Of a DNA stretch of 64,000 nucleotides, positions 7,624 to 16,601 are shown piece by piece (position 1 is the stretch's first letter; each line of letters begins with the position of its first letter). The notes beneath the pieces were generated by a model. It ran no database searches. It was not told the origin of the DNA and saw nothing but the letters and a program-made list of their open reading frames with translations. Both the position numbers and the translations under genes were made by a program. The stretch spans positions 19,931 through 83,930 of the forward strand of contig NZ_NPGA01000017.1 of NCBI RefSeq assembly GCF_002259485.1, given 5' to 3'. Origin of the DNA: Rhodococcus sp. 14-1411-2a (lineage in GTDB: Bacteria; Actinomycetota; Actinomycetes; Mycobacteriales; Mycobacteriaceae).

Positions 7624-9044
7624 TGGACAATCTCGTCAACATTCTCTACATCGTCGCCTTCGGCATGTTCATCTACGGACTGATGGGTCTGACCGGACCG
7701 AAGACAGCCGTGCGCGGCAACCAGATCGCCGCTGTCGGCATGTTCCTCGCCGTCGTGGCGACGTTGATCTCTATTCGCGATACCGGAAACTGGATTCTGA
7801 TCGTCGTCGGCTTGGTCGTCGGCGTCGCGCTCGGTATCCCGCCTGCTCGCCGAGTCAAGATGACCGCGATGCCACAGTTGGTGGCCCTGTTCAACGGCGT
7901 CGGCGGTGGAACGGTTGCGCTGATCGCGTGGGCGGAATTCCTCGACACGTCGGGATTCTCGAACTTCAAGCACGGTGAATCGCCGACGGTCCACATCGTC
8001 ATCGGGTCGCTGTTCGCGGCCATCATCGGGTCGATCTCGTTCTGGGGATCGCTGATCGCGTTCCTCAAGCTGCAGGAGACCCTGCCCGGCTCGCCCATCA
8101 CCATCGGAAAGTTGCAGCAGCCGCTCAATGCTCTGCTGCTGATCGGTGCTGTGGCCGCCGCCGTGGTCATCGGCATCAACGCCACTCCGGGCGGCGGGGT
8201 GTCGCAGTGGTGGATCGTGGCGGTTCTCGTACTCGCCGGAATTCTCGGTCTGACGGTCGTGCTGCCCATCGGCGGCGCAGACATGCCGGTCGTCATCTCG
8301 CTGCTCAACGCTCTGACCGGTCTGTCTGCGGCGGCCGCAGGCCTGGCGCTCAACAACACTGCGATGATCGTCGCCGGCATGATCGTCGGCGCGTCCGGCA
8401 CGATCCTGACCAACCTGATGGCCAAGGCCATGAACCGTTCCATTCCGGCGATCGTCGCCGGTGGATTCGGCGGGGGCGACGCTGCTGCAGGTCCTGCGGG
8501 TGCAGGCGGCGGAACGGCGAAGGCCACCTCCGCAGCCGACGCTGCCATCCAGATGGCGTACGCCAACCAGGTCATCGTCGTTCCCGGATACGGCCTCGCC
8601 GTCGCGCAGGCGCAGCACGCGGTCAAGGACATGGCCAAGCTGCTGGAGTCGAAGGGCGTCGAGGTCAAGTACGCCATTCACCCCGTCGCCGGTCGCATGC
8701 CCGGGCACATGAACGTGCTCCTTGCCGAAGCCGACGTCGCCTACGACGCGATGAAGGAGATGGACGACATCAACGACGAGTTCGCCCGTACCGACGTCAC
8801 GTTGGTCATCGGCGCGAACGACGTGACCAATCCGGCGGCGCGCAACGACCCGTCGAGCCCGATTCACGGGATGCCGATCCTGAACGTGGATCAGTCGAAG
8901 TCGGTCATCGTCCTCAAACGATCGATGTCCTCGGGCTTCGCAGGCATCGAGAACCCGCTGTTCTTCGCCGAGGGCACCTCGATGCTGTTCGGTGACGCGA
9001 AGAAGTCGGTATCCGAGGTGACCGAGGAGCTCAAAGCTCTCTAG
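7623..9044 (+). CDS. pntB: NAD(P) transhydrogenase subunit beta
   Basis: The 473-residue protein has about eight or nine transmembrane helices (dII) followed by the soluble NADP(H)-binding dIII domain. In dIII the GYGLAVAQAQH fingerprint at about residues 323-333, the AIHPVAGRMPGHMNVLLAEA loop, the GANDVTNPAA segment and the KRSMSSGFAG motif that grips the NADP phosphate are all present. It completes the transhydrogenase, which in this operon probably supplies NADPH. A strong hairpin terminator follows 25 nt after the stop. Confidence 0.92.
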   Translation: MDNLVNILYIVAFGMFIYGLMGLTGPKTAVRGNQIAAVGMFLAVVATLISIRDTGNWILIVVGLVVGVALGIPPARRVKMTAMPQLVALFNGVGGGTVALIAWAEFLDTSGFSNFKHGESPTVHIVIGSLFAAIIGSISFWGSLIAFLKLQETLPGSPITIGKLQQPLNALLLIGAVAAAVVIGINATPGGGVSQWWIVAVLVLAGILGLTVVLPIGGADMPVVISLLNALTGLSAAAAGLALNNTAMIVAGMIVGASGTILTNLMAKAMNRSIPAIVAGGFGGGDAAAGPAGAGGGTAKATSAADAAIQMAYANQVIVVPGYGLAVAQAQHAVKDMAKLLESKGVEVKYAIHPVAGRMPGHMNVLLAEADVAYDAMKEMDDINDEFARTDVTLVIGANDVTNPAARNDPSSPIHGMPILNVDQSKSVIVLKRSMSSGFAGIENPLFFAEGTSMLFGDAKKSVSEVTEELKAL

Positions 9045-9069
9045 TCACGACCTCGTAGCAACGCAGAAT

Positions 9070-9104
9070 GGGGCGCTCCTGATGTCAACGGGAGCGCCCC
9101 GTCT
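9070..9104. terminator. intrinsic terminator between pntB and the convergent membrane-protein gene
   Basis: A perfect 10-bp stem (GGGGCGCTCC at 9070-9079 pairing with GGAGCGCCCC at 9091-9100, 11-nt loop) is followed by GTCTT on the plus strand. The right arm lies inside the last codons of the convergent gene, so the element could work in both directions, although a clear U-tract is present for neither. Confidence 0.7.
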
Positions 9105-9807
9105 TGCGTCGAACGGCCAGAGCGGCCGTGTCGATCGGGTTGCGGGCTTCACGGGCAGCTGCATCGGGCGAGAAGAGCATGACGATCGAGCACGTCGGCC
9201 ACCACACGAACACGATCGATGCGGCGCTCACGATCCCGGTGACGGACGCGGATCCGACGATCAGGGCGGCCGCCGCCACCGCGAGTGTTGCGACCGTTCC
9301 CAGACCGAGGATCACGGGCCGCCACGCCGCGGACGCCACCATGGATGCAGCTCCGAGCAGCGAGGCCACGGCGACGAGTTGACCGCTCGGAAGGTCTGCG
9401 GACGGCATCGACGCTCCCATGATCTCGCGAGCGATCGCACTGGTGACGACGGCACCGACGGTGCAGGCGATCACCACCCCGATTCCGTACGGCAGCTTGC
9501 GTATCAGCGCCACGACGGCGAGCGCGGCTACGGCGATCAACACCGCGGTCACATCGATCGCATCGAGCAGATGAGCGGCCAGTGCCGCGGCCGGGGTCGA
9601 TTGCCAGGACGTCGTGGTTGCGATGTGCGGTGCCCACATCAGGAAGATCGGCAGCAGGACCGCAGAGGCACCTGACACGGCCGAGCGCGCGACGACGGCT
9701 CGCCTGCGTCTGCGGCTCGAGGTGCTGGACGGCAGCGCAGTCGTCTCTGCGTCGGTCGACGCGCGAATCGGTCCGGAGTCCAGGCTCGGTGGTGACATGG
9801 GTGCCAC
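9085..9807 (-). CDS. multi-pass membrane protein, PAP2-like in outline
   Basis: The 240-residue product has a Ser/Arg-rich cytosolic start (about residues 1-38, with a run of five Arg) and then six or so hydrophobic helices. The central SADLPSGQLVAVASLLGAA segment and the later VGSASVTGIVSAASIVFVWW helix sit where PAP2 phosphatases have PSGH and the second His motif. Both catalytic His positions are replaced here, so if it is a PAP2 relative it is probably inactive. I cannot assign a role. It is monocistronic and its final codons contain one arm of the pnt terminator. Confidence 0.6.
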   Translation of the reverse strand: MAPMSPPSLDSGPIRASTDAETTALPSSTSSRRRRRAVVARSAVSGASAVLLPIFLMWAPHIATTTSWQSTPAAALAAHLLDAIDVTAVLIAVAALAVVALIRKLPYGIGVVIACTVGAVVTSAIAREIMGASMPSADLPSGQLVAVASLLGAASMVASAAWRPVILGLGTVATLAVAAAALIVGSASVTGIVSAASIVFVWWPTCSIVMLFSPDAAAREARNPIDTAALAVRRKTGRSR

Positions 9808-10391
9808 GGTGCCAGAACCTGCTGAACGGCGGATGTGAGGAACTTGGGAACCGGCTGATCATTGCTCTGGTAACGATTCGATCACACCGGGTCGCGTGTG
9901 CGGAACCGTGAATTGTCGAGGAGCAGAGTCTGCGCCGTCAAATTCTGGAAGTTTGTTTCAGCGCCATATTCAGGTGCGCGAACATGTTTGCATGCGTGGC
10001 AGCAATCCTCTGACCTGGAACGGAGCGGGGTGGATTCGATTCGGTGGTGCTCATGTCCGAGTGTCGAACAGCACCCCGGGTCGGCCCTCGGCCCTCTCAG
10101 CTGGGCATTTGTCCTCCCGTTGTTCCCCATCACAGCAGTTCGTAAAGCGAACTATGACTTCGTTGCAAAGCGTTGATCGGATGGGTAAAACTGTGTGACG
10201 ATACTCACATAGTCCAGTTCACCCTGGGCGAGACCCACCGGAAGGGCGTAGTTTCAGCCGCATCGGAAACCCGCATTCGACCGTTACAGCCCAAACGATA
10301 ACGATCTGGAAACGGACCGTGCTACCCGTCGTAACCCGTAGCCACGGGGTATTCGACAACTACGGACGCCGGACACTCGAAGGAGAAGAAC
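9808..10391. other. 584-nt non-coding region upstream of the small orphan gene
   Basis: No convincing gene is visible. Short open frames near 9896-10198 lack ribosome-binding sites and overlap each other. Two things stand out. A 14-bp near-palindrome GCGAACATGTTTGC lies at 9978-9991 (one mismatched pair), and a possible promoter TTGCAA-17-TAAAAC lies at 10163-10191. If that promoter is used, the leader of the 10392 gene is about 190 nt long. The region presumably holds the control sequences for the small gene and the divergent membrane protein. Confidence 0.4.
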
Positions 10392-10715
10392 ATGACCGCA
10401 ATGTCTCAGGGACAGCTCGACATGGTCCGCGCCTTCTTTTGCAACGAGTTCGAGGCGGACTCCCTCGATCGATCCACGGTGCCCGAGCCCACCGCCGAGG
10501 CCGTCGCCGAGTGGATCGATGCACTGACCAACAGCGGCCTCTTCGCTCCGGCCGAGGTGCGCAACATCTCCTCGGTGTGGGCGGCAGAACCGGAGACGTT
10601 GGTCGCAATGCTGATCGGTGAAGTGGACGAAATCGCCGTCAAGCGCGGCGCAGCGGTGCCGGCCGCAGTACCTGCCGCACCGGATCTGGTCCCCGCGTTC
10701 GTGCGCGCCAGCTGA
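10392..10715 (+). CDS. small orphan protein, paralogue of the product at 4510-4821
   Basis: A 107-residue acidic protein with no recognised domain, signal peptide or membrane segment. The ATG is preceded by AAGGAGAAGAAC, a strong ribosome-binding site. Residues about 12-89 align without gaps to the 103-residue protein encoded 5.6 kb upstream; the strongest block is EWIDALTNSGLFAPAEV, with conserved Trp, Leu-x-x-Met-Leu and Asp-Glu positions after it. The C-terminus is an Ala/Pro/Val tail (AAVPAAVPAAPDLVPAF) absent from the paralogue. A long non-coding region lies upstream, and the next gene is 114 bp away behind its own TACTAT box, so this too looks like a single-gene unit. Function unknown. 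Confidence 0.72.
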   Translation: MTAMSQGQLDMVRAFFCNEFEADSLDRSTVPEPTAEAVAEWIDALTNSGLFAPAEVRNISSVWAAEPETLVAMLIGEVDEIAVKRGAAVPAAVPAAPDLVPAFVRAS

Positions 10716-10829
10716 CACGCCCCGAGCCCGGAGTCTTTCGCACCAGGGCAGGTTCCGCTTCGCTACTATCGGTCGAATTCCGGTGACGGCAGGCGACAAC
10801 GGTGTCGCGCGGCGAAGTGAGGGTTCTGT

Positions 10830-11855
10830 ATGGGCGCAGTGGGACTGGACGAAGACGCAGTATCGACCTGGATCGCAGGATTGGGGATAGGCGCAACCTC
10901 GCCCCTCACCTTTCAGCGGATCGGCAACGGTCAGTCCAATCTCACCTACGCCGTCCGCGACGCCGGTGGCAGTAACTGGGTGCTTCGCCGTCCACCACTG
11001 GGGCATCTGCTGGCCTCCGCACACGATGTCGTGCGCGAACATCGAATTCTGTCCGGCCTGCAGAACACGGCGGTGCCGGTTCCGAAGATGATTGCGATCA
11101 CCGAGGATCCTTCGGTGTCCGAGGTCCCGCTCGTGCTGATGAGTTTCGTCGACGGGATCGTCGTCGACTCGGTGGCGGCAGCCGAACAACTCGACCCCGA
11201 TCACCGACGCCGCATCGGACTCGGCCTCACGGTGGCGCTGTCCGACATCCACCGCGTCGATCTCGACTCCGCGGGTCTGGCAGATCTGGCCAGTCACAAA
11301 CCGTACGCCGCTCGCCAACTCGCCCGGTGGACGAAGCAGTGGCAATCCTCGCGCACTCGCGACGTACCCGGTATCGATTCGCTGGCAACTCGATTGGCAG
11401 CGGGGATTCCTCCGCAGCACGAGGTGACCCTGGTGCACGGAGACTTCCACCTGAGCAACGTCATCACGGCCCGCGAAGACGGCCGTGTCGCGGCGGTCGT
11501 CGACTGGGAACTGTGCACACTCGGAGATCCGTTGGCGGACCTCGGCGGTCTGCTGGCCTACTGGCCGCAAGCCGACGACGGGGTCGCTGGTCCGTTCATG
11601 GCTTCGACTCTGCCGGGCTTTCCCACCAGGGCCGAGCTTGTCGAGTCGTATGCGCAGCACACCGGGCGCGACGTCTCCGACGTCGGATTCTGGCAGGTGT
11701 TGGCGCTGTGGAAGCTCTCGATCATCGCCGAAGGCGTCATGCGCCGGATGGAAGCCGACTCGCGAAACCGGGCCGTGGCAGGCGGGCCGACCACGACGCT
11801 TATCGACGACATAGTCACCAGGGCATTGCGTACGGCCGACGAAATCGGCCTGTAG
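10830..11855 (+). CDS. aminoglycoside-phosphotransferase-fold kinase-like protein (ACAD10/11 N-domain type)
   Basis: The 341-residue protein has the APH fold: an N-terminal FQRIGNGQSNLTYAV nucleotide loop, the catalytic LVHGDFHLSNVI (Brenner motif, Asp base) around residue 196, and the metal-binding VVDWELCTLGDPLADLG about 25 residues later. This variant with LGDP after the DWE motif is that of the proteins related to the kinase domain of eukaryotic ACAD10/11, thought to phosphorylate 4-hydroxyacyl-CoA-type substrates, not antibiotics. GTGAGGG seven bases upstream supports the ATG. It is convergent with a thioesterase 4 bp away. Substrate is inferred only from the family. Confidence 0.8.
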   Translation: MGAVGLDEDAVSTWIAGLGIGATSPLTFQRIGNGQSNLTYAVRDAGGSNWVLRRPPLGHLLASAHDVVREHRILSGLQNTAVPVPKMIAITEDPSVSEVPLVLMSFVDGIVVDSVAAAEQLDPDHRRRIGLGLTVALSDIHRVDLDSAGLADLASHKPYAARQLARWTKQWQSSRTRDVPGIDSLATRLAAGIPPQHEVTLVHGDFHLSNVITAREDGRVAAVVDWELCTLGDPLADLGGLLAYWPQADDGVAGPFMASTLPGFPTRAELVESYAQHTGRDVSDVGFWQVLALWKLSIIAEGVMRRMEADSRNRAVAGGPTTTLIDDIVTRALRTADEIGL

Positions 11856-11859
11856 TCGG

Positions 11860-12333
<474 letters not shown>

Positions 12334-12343
12334 GAACGTGACC

Positions 12344-13561
12344 CTAACCAGTGGCGTCGGAAGCGGGCGTCGCCGGGGACTGCCGACGCAGGATCGCTCG
12401 GACCACCAGCCCGACGACCAAGGCCCAGAATGCGGAGCCGATTCCTGCGAACGTCAGGCCGGAAGCGGCGACGAGGAACGTCAGAACGGTCGCCTCCCTG
12501 TCCGACGCATGTTCGAGTGCACCGAACAGCGACGCGGCGAGAGTTGCCAACAAGGCAAGTCCGGCAACGGTTTCGACCACGCCTGCAGGCGCTGCGGCAA
12601 CCAGGGTCGCCAGGGCCGCGGACGCCAGCGCCAGCACCAGATACGAGGAGCCGGCAGAGAACGCCGCGACCCATCGCCGCTTCGGGTCCGGATGGGCACC
12701 GGGATTCGCCGCGAGCGCAGCGCTGATCGCCGCGAGGTTGATCGTGTGCCCACCCGCGAAAGCGCCGAGGACGGTTCCGGTTCCGGTGACGGTCATCGAC
12801 GCACGCCAAGGAATTCGGTAGCCGAACGACGCCATGACGGTGGTGCCCGGGATGTTCTGCGACGCCATGGTGACGATGTACAGCGGCACTGCGATACCGA
12901 CGGTCGCCTGCCACGTCCAGTGCGGAATCGTCCAGTCGATCCGAGGAATCAGATCGGAGGCCGCGATGGGTGTGCCGCCGCCGATCAAGTCCGCTGCGAT
13001 GACTGCAGCTGCCGCGAGGAACGCAGCGGGCACCGCCCAGCGCGCGTTGAAGCGAAGTACCAGCAGCCAGACGAGTACCACCGGAGCTATAAGGGCGGGG
13101 GAGTCGGCAAATGCAACGACCGGTGCCGCGCACAGCGGCAGCAGCACTCCGGCCAACATCGCCTGAGCGAGTGGTATCGGGATCTTCGAGACCACGGCAC
13201 CGAGTCGTGGCCACAGGCCGGTCAGGACGATCAGCACCCCAACAGTGACGAACGAACCCACTGCGGCGGGCCACCCTCCGACCACCATGCCGGTTCCGGC
13301 GAGCAGCGCAGCGCCCGGCGTCGACCACGCCAGCGTGATGGGCTGTCTGTATCTGCGCGCGAGCCACATCATGCCCACGGCCTGGGTGACACACAGCGCC
13401 AGCAATCCGGAGGCCGCCTCGGTCGGGCTTGCCCCTACCGCCCGCAGGCCCGTCAGCACGACGGCGAACGAGCTGGTGAAGCCGACCAGTGATGCCACGA
13501 TTCCCGCGCTGACGGGGGTCGAGAGCGGCGTCGGTCTGTCGGCGGCGTCGGCAGTGGTCAC
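12344..13561 (-). CDS. BenE-family benzoate/H+ symporter-like transporter
   Basis: The 405-residue integral membrane protein has about twelve hydrophobic segments, with the BenE pattern: SAGIVASLVGFTSSFAVV in the first helix, QPITLAWSTPGAALL near residue 75, and GHTINLAAISAALAANPGAHPDPKRRW near residue 270. BenE proteins import aromatic acids such as benzoate by proton symport. The aromatic ring-cleavage genes usually found with benE are not in this window. It is divergent from the GntR-type regulator and heads a two-gene unit with the thioesterase. Confidence 0.85.
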   Translation of the reverse strand: MTTADAADRPTPLSTPVSAGIVASLVGFTSSFAVVLTGLRAVGASPTEAASGLLALCVTQAVGMMWLARRYRQPITLAWSTPGAALLAGTGMVVGGWPAAVGSFVTVGVLIVLTGLWPRLGAVVSKIPIPLAQAMLAGVLLPLCAAPVVAFADSPALIAPVVLVWLLVLRFNARWAVPAAFLAAAAVIAADLIGGGTPIAASDLIPRIDWTIPHWTWQATVGIAVPLYIVTMASQNIPGTTVMASFGYRIPWRASMTVTGTGTVLGAFAGGHTINLAAISAALAANPGAHPDPKRRWVAAFSAGSSYLVLALASAALATLVAAAPAGVVETVAGLALLATLAASLFGALEHASDREATVLTFLVAASGLTFAGIGSAFWALVVGLVVRAILRRQSPATPASDATG

Positions 13562-13681
13562 GACTGACGATGATGCACTGTGGGCCGTCGCCTGTCGCGT
13601 CGTTTCCCGTCGCGCCGGGTCGGCGCTCGGAGTCGGTGGCCGAACGCTGTCGGGGCACGGTCGACGTGACGTAGTCTTTGG

Positions 13682-13697
13682 GTTGGACCGGACCAGT
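13682..13697. promoter_or_regulatory. dre-like operator (DasR/NagR type) upstream of the GntR gene
   Basis: GTTGGACCGGACCAGT contains the imperfect palindrome TGGaCCGGaCCA and agrees with the published DasR-responsive element A(G/C)TGGTCTAGACCA(G/C)T at about 11 of 16 positions. It lies 40 bp before the GntR start codon, suggesting autoregulation. The assignment is by eye. Confidence 0.5.
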
Positions 13698-13737
13698 CCG
13701 TACCGCTGGGTCGGCGAGTGACGGAAAGGCCGGCGCA

Positions 13738-14487
13738 GTGGTGATGCCCGTACATCTGAGGGACAGTCAAGTCCCGAAGCACGAACAGCTTCGCGCGATT
13801 CTGCTGCACCGCTGCACCAAGGAGTTGCAACCCGGCGATCTGATGCCCAGCGAGCGAAAACTGATGGAGGACTACGGCGTCAGCCGCATCACCGTCCGCG
13901 AGGCCATCGGCCAGCTCGTCAACGACGGACACCTGGTTCGGGTGCGTGGCAAGGGCACGTTCGTGGCCAGTCGCACCGTTCAGTCTCGTTTGCACCTGGC
14001 GTCGTTCTCGGAGGAGATGCGCGCGCAAGGATTGACGCCTACCACGGTGGTGCTGTTCGCACGGCTCGAAAGCCCTTCGGCGGCAACGACTCGTGCCCTC
14101 GGCCTGGCCAACGGCGAACAGACCTACCACGTCAAGCGCCTCCGGCTGGCCGACGCCGAACCGGTCAGCGTCGACGACGCGTGGTACCGGGCTTCCCTGC
14201 TCCCCGGCCTGATCGAGCACGACCTGAGCAAATCGGTGTACGAGGCCGTGCAGATCCACTACGGGTTGACCATCGACCGGGCCGAGCAGACCGTCAAAGC
14301 CACTGCGGCCGACAGCGATATCGCCACTCTGCTCGGCACAAAGCGCGGTGCCCCCGTGCTGTATTTCGACCGCGTCTCCTTCAGCGGCGACGAGCCGCTC
14401 GAACACACCGAGAGCTGGTACCGCTGCGATCGGTATCAACTGTCGATGGAAGTAGAAGGCGGGCGGCGCACCCCGCAGCGTCGGTGA
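13738..14487 (+). CDS. GntR/HutC-family regulator of N-acetylglucosamine use (DasR/NagR-like)
   Basis: This is a HutC-subfamily GntR repressor of about 249 residues. The N-terminal winged helix holds PSERKLMEDYGVSRITVREAIGQL and then RVRGKGTFVA; the rest is a UTRA ligand domain with the FDRVSFSGDEPLEHTESWYR end typical of DasR and NagR, which respond to glucosamine-6-P or GlcNAc-6-P. The start is ambiguous among GTG 13738, GTG 13741 and ATG 13744; GGAAAGG at 13723-13729 favours 13738. It is convergent with the PTS EIIA gene, two bases away, and dre-like sites lie before it and between the PTS genes, so local control of the nag genes is the natural reading. Confidence 0.85.
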   Translation: MVMPVHLRDSQVPKHEQLRAILLHRCTKELQPGDLMPSERKLMEDYGVSRITVREAIGQLVNDGHLVRVRGKGTFVASRTVQSRLHLASFSEEMRAQGLTPTTVVLFARLESPSAATTRALGLANGEQTYHVKRLRLADAEPVSVDDAWYRASLLPGLIEHDLSKSVYEAVQIHYGLTIDRAEQTVKATAADSDIATLLGTKRGAPVLYFDRVSFSGDEPLEHTESWYRCDRYQLSMEVEGGRRTPQRR

Positions 14488-14489
14488 GA

Positions 14490-14951
14490 TCAGGGCAGCT
14501 CGAACAGAAGATCGCCCACTGCCACGGTGTTGTCGATGCTTGCACTGGTGACCGAATCCGGCTTCGAGTCCATCAGTACCACCGGAACGACATCCGAGTA
14601 GCCTGCCGCCGCGATCGCTGCGGGATCGTAGGTGACGACGAGGTCGCCGGCCTGGATTCGATCACCCTCTGCGGCAACGAGTTCGAAGCCCGCGCCCTTC
14701 ATCTTCACGGTGTCGATGCCGATGTGCACCAACACGCCCGCCTTGTCCTCGGTGAAGACGACGAACGCGTGCGGATGGAGTTTGAGGATCGTGCCTGCGA
14801 CCGGTGACCGAACCTCGACGGCCCCGTCGCTCGGAGCCGGGCGTAGCGCGACACCGGAGCCGACCATCTGCGCCGAGAACACCGGGTCCGGCACATCGGC
14901 GAGCGAGATGACCTGCCCGGCAACCGGGCTGAGGATCGCCCGTGCGCTCAC
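14490..14951 (-). CDS. PTS glucose/GlcNAc-family EIIA component
   Basis: A 153-residue stand-alone EIIA(Glc)-type protein. The start is a GTG giving VSARAILSPVAGQVI; it overlaps the EIIB stop by 4 nt (14948-14951). The phosphoryl-accepting His is in VLVHIGIDTVKMKG near residue 86, and the supporting VFSAQMVGSGVAL and PHAFVVFTEDKAG segments match EIIA(Glc). It passes phosphate from HPr to EIIB; EI and HPr are not in this window. In many bacteria EIIA is fused to NagE, whereas here the three PTS domains are separate chains. Confidence 0.88.
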   Translation of the reverse strand: MSARAILSPVAGQVISLADVPDPVFSAQMVGSGVALRPAPSDGAVEVRSPVAGTILKLHPHAFVVFTEDKAGVLVHIGIDTVKMKGAGFELVAAEGDRIQAGDLVVTYDPAAIAAAGYSDVVPVVLMDSKPDSVTSASIDNTVAVGDLLFELP

Positions 14952-15178
14952 AGGATGTCGCCGATGTCTTCTGCGAGCGTGTCCGCTTCGGGGCCGACGA
15001 TGACCTGAACGGCGGTTCCCTTGTGAAACACGCCGTGGGCACCTGCCGCCTTGAGCGCCGCCTCGTTCACCAACGACCCGTCCTTCACCTCGGTGCGCAG
15101 CCGAGTGATGCACGCTTCGATCTCGACGATGTTGTCGGCACCGCCGAGGCCTTCGACGATCGCGTCCGCTTTGGACAT
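14948..15178 (-). CDS. PTS GlcNAc-type EIIB component
   Basis: A small EIIB(Glc/GlcNAc) protein of 76 residues. The start is the ATG giving MSKADAIVEGLGGADNI, as in homologues; upstream frame sequence is not conserved-looking. The phosphocysteine is in EACITRLRTEVKD near residue 24, and the later HGVFHKGTAVQVIVGPEA segment is the usual EIIB end. It is the first gene of a leftward EIIB-EIIA unit and is divergent from the EIIC gene, with a shared dre-like site between them. Confidence 0.88.
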   Translation of the reverse strand: MSKADAIVEGLGGADNIVEIEACITRLRTEVKDGSLVNEAALKAAGAHGVFHKGTAVQVIVGPEADTLAEDIGDIL

Positions 15179-15264
15179 GTGGATTCTCGCTTTCTGTCGG
15201 CTTGTATCTGTCGGGTGGATCACACGGCCGGGTTGACACGAGCCTGCCACCTGGCCAAACTACA

Positions 15265-15280
15265 ACTGGTAATGACCGGA
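15265..15280. promoter_or_regulatory. dre-like operator between the divergent PTS genes
   Basis: ACTGGTAATGACCGGA agrees with the DasR consensus at about 11 of 16 positions, with intact ACTGGT and GACC half-sites. It sits in the 175-bp divergent promoter region, 86 bp from EIIB and 73 bp from EIIC, so a single site could control both transcripts. Confidence 0.55.
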
Positions 15281-15353
15281 CAGTACCCCTGATGGCATCC
15301 GGTCACAACAGCGAAATCGCCCCCGAAGGACCAGCCTCGAAGAGAAGGTCGCC

Positions 15354-16601
15354 ATGACCCCGAAGAAGACGGACTCGATCGATACCGAGCCGAAGAAGGA
15401 ATCACGATCATTGGCCGGGCTGCAGCGGTTCGGTCGCAGCCTCATGCTGCCGATCGCTGTTCTGCCTGCCGCCGGAATTCTCCTGCGGCTCGGTCAGGAC
15501 GACCTGCTGGGGAGATTCAGCGCACTGGAGACCACTGCTGCGGTCATCTCCGCCGCCGGTCAGTCGGTTTTCACCTGGCTTCCCCTCATCTTCGCGGTCG
15601 GTATCGCCATCGGCTGGGCGAAGAAGTCCGACGGTTCGACGGCGCTCGCAGCGGTGGTCGGCTACATGGTGATGAACGGCGTCTTCACGGCAATGTCGCC
15701 GGTCGTGCTCGACGGAGAGGTCGATGCCAACGGTGACCCCGCCGTGATCGACTACGGCGTGTTGGCAGGCATCGTCATCGGACTGCTCTCGGCAATTCTC
15801 TGGCAGCGTTTCTATCGCCAGAAGCTGCCGGACTATCTCGGCTTCTTCAGCGGCCGTCGTCTGGTGCCGATCATGACGGCGATCACCGGTCTCGTCGTCG
15901 CTGTGATCATGTCGTTCGTGTACCCACTCTTCTACAGTGCTCTCCAATGGGTGGGCAACACCGTCGCCGACCACAGTGTGGTGGGCAGCGGAATCTACGG
16001 CTTCGCCAACCGCATGCTCATTCCCACCGGGCTGCACCACATTCTGAACTCCGTCGTCTGGTTCCTGGTGGGGGACTACCAGGATGCAAGCGGTCAATTG
16101 GTCCGCGGCGATCTGAACCGGTTCTTCGCCGGCGACCCGTCCGCCGGAGTGTTCATGACCGGATTCTTCCCGATCATGATGTTCGCCCTTCCCGCTGCGG
16201 CATTCGCGATCTACCGCAATGCCAAGCCGTCGCAGAAGAAGATCGTCGGCGGAATCATGTTGTCCACCGGCCTGACTGCCTTCGTCACCGGGATCACCGA
16301 GCCGCTCGAGTACTCGTTCATGTTCGTGGCCTGGCCGCTCTACATCATCCACGCGGTGTTGACCGGAACCTCGATGGCGTTGACCAATGCCCTCGGAATC
16401 CATGACGGTTTCTTCTTCTCCGCCGGTGGCATCGACTACCTGCTGAACTACGGAATCGCCACCAAGGCTTGGCTGCTCATTCCGATCGGCCTGGTGTACG
16501 CGGTGATCTACTACTTCCTGTTCAGCTTCGTCATCAAGAAGTGGAACCTGCGCACCCCCGGACGTGAGGACGACGCCGTGCTCGAACCCGACCGAGCATG
16601 A
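15354..16601 (+). CDS. PTS EIIC component, N-acetylglucosamine type
   Basis: A 415-residue membrane permease domain with about ten helices, typical for EIIC of the glucose superfamily. GLQRFGRSLMLPIAVLPAAGILLRLG at the start, IPTGLHHILNSVVWFLVGDY near residue 225 and GITEPLEYSFMFVAWPLYIIHA near residue 320 are characteristic; the GITEPLE loop carries the conserved Glu that binds sugar. The IPTGLHH-NSVVWF combination is that of the GlcNAc branch. It overlaps nagA by 4 nt (ATGA), which ties transport to GlcNAc-6-P use. AAGAGAAGG upstream serves as ribosome-binding site. Confidence 0.88.
   Translation: MTPKKTDSIDTEPKKESRSLAGLQRFGRSLMLPIAVLPAAGILLRLGQDDLLGRFSALETTAAVISAAGQSVFTWLPLIFAVGIAIGWAKKSDGSTALAAVVGYMVMNGVFTAMSPVVLDGEVDANGDPAVIDYGVLAGIVIGLLSAILWQRFYRQKLPDYLGFFSGRRLVPIMTAITGLVVAVIMSFVYPLFYSALQWVGNTVADHSVVGSGIYGFANRMLIPTGLHHILNSVVWFLVGDYQDASGQLVRGDLNRFFAGDPSAGVFMTGFFPIMMFALPAAAFAIYRNAKPSQKKIVGGIMLSTGLTAFVTGITEPLEYSFMFVAWPLYIIHAVLTGTSMALTNALGIHDGFFFSAGGIDYLLNYGIATKAWLLIPIGLVYAVIYYFLFSFVIKKWNLRTPGREDDAVLEPDRA

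Noticed and set aside
9978..9991. GCGAACATGTTTGC as an SOS (LexA) box
   Set aside because: The mycobacterial LexA site needs GAAC-N4-GTTC; the second half is TTTG/TTGC here, and no repair gene is adjacent.
9896..10198. Two overlapping short frames in the gene-free region upstream of 10392
   Set aside because: Neither has a ribosome-binding site, and the predicted peptides are not protein-like.
10830..11855. Aminoglycoside resistance by the APH-fold protein
   Set aside because: The LGDP-containing variant belongs to the ACAD10/11-like group of metabolic kinases, and nothing in the context points to antibiotic resistance.
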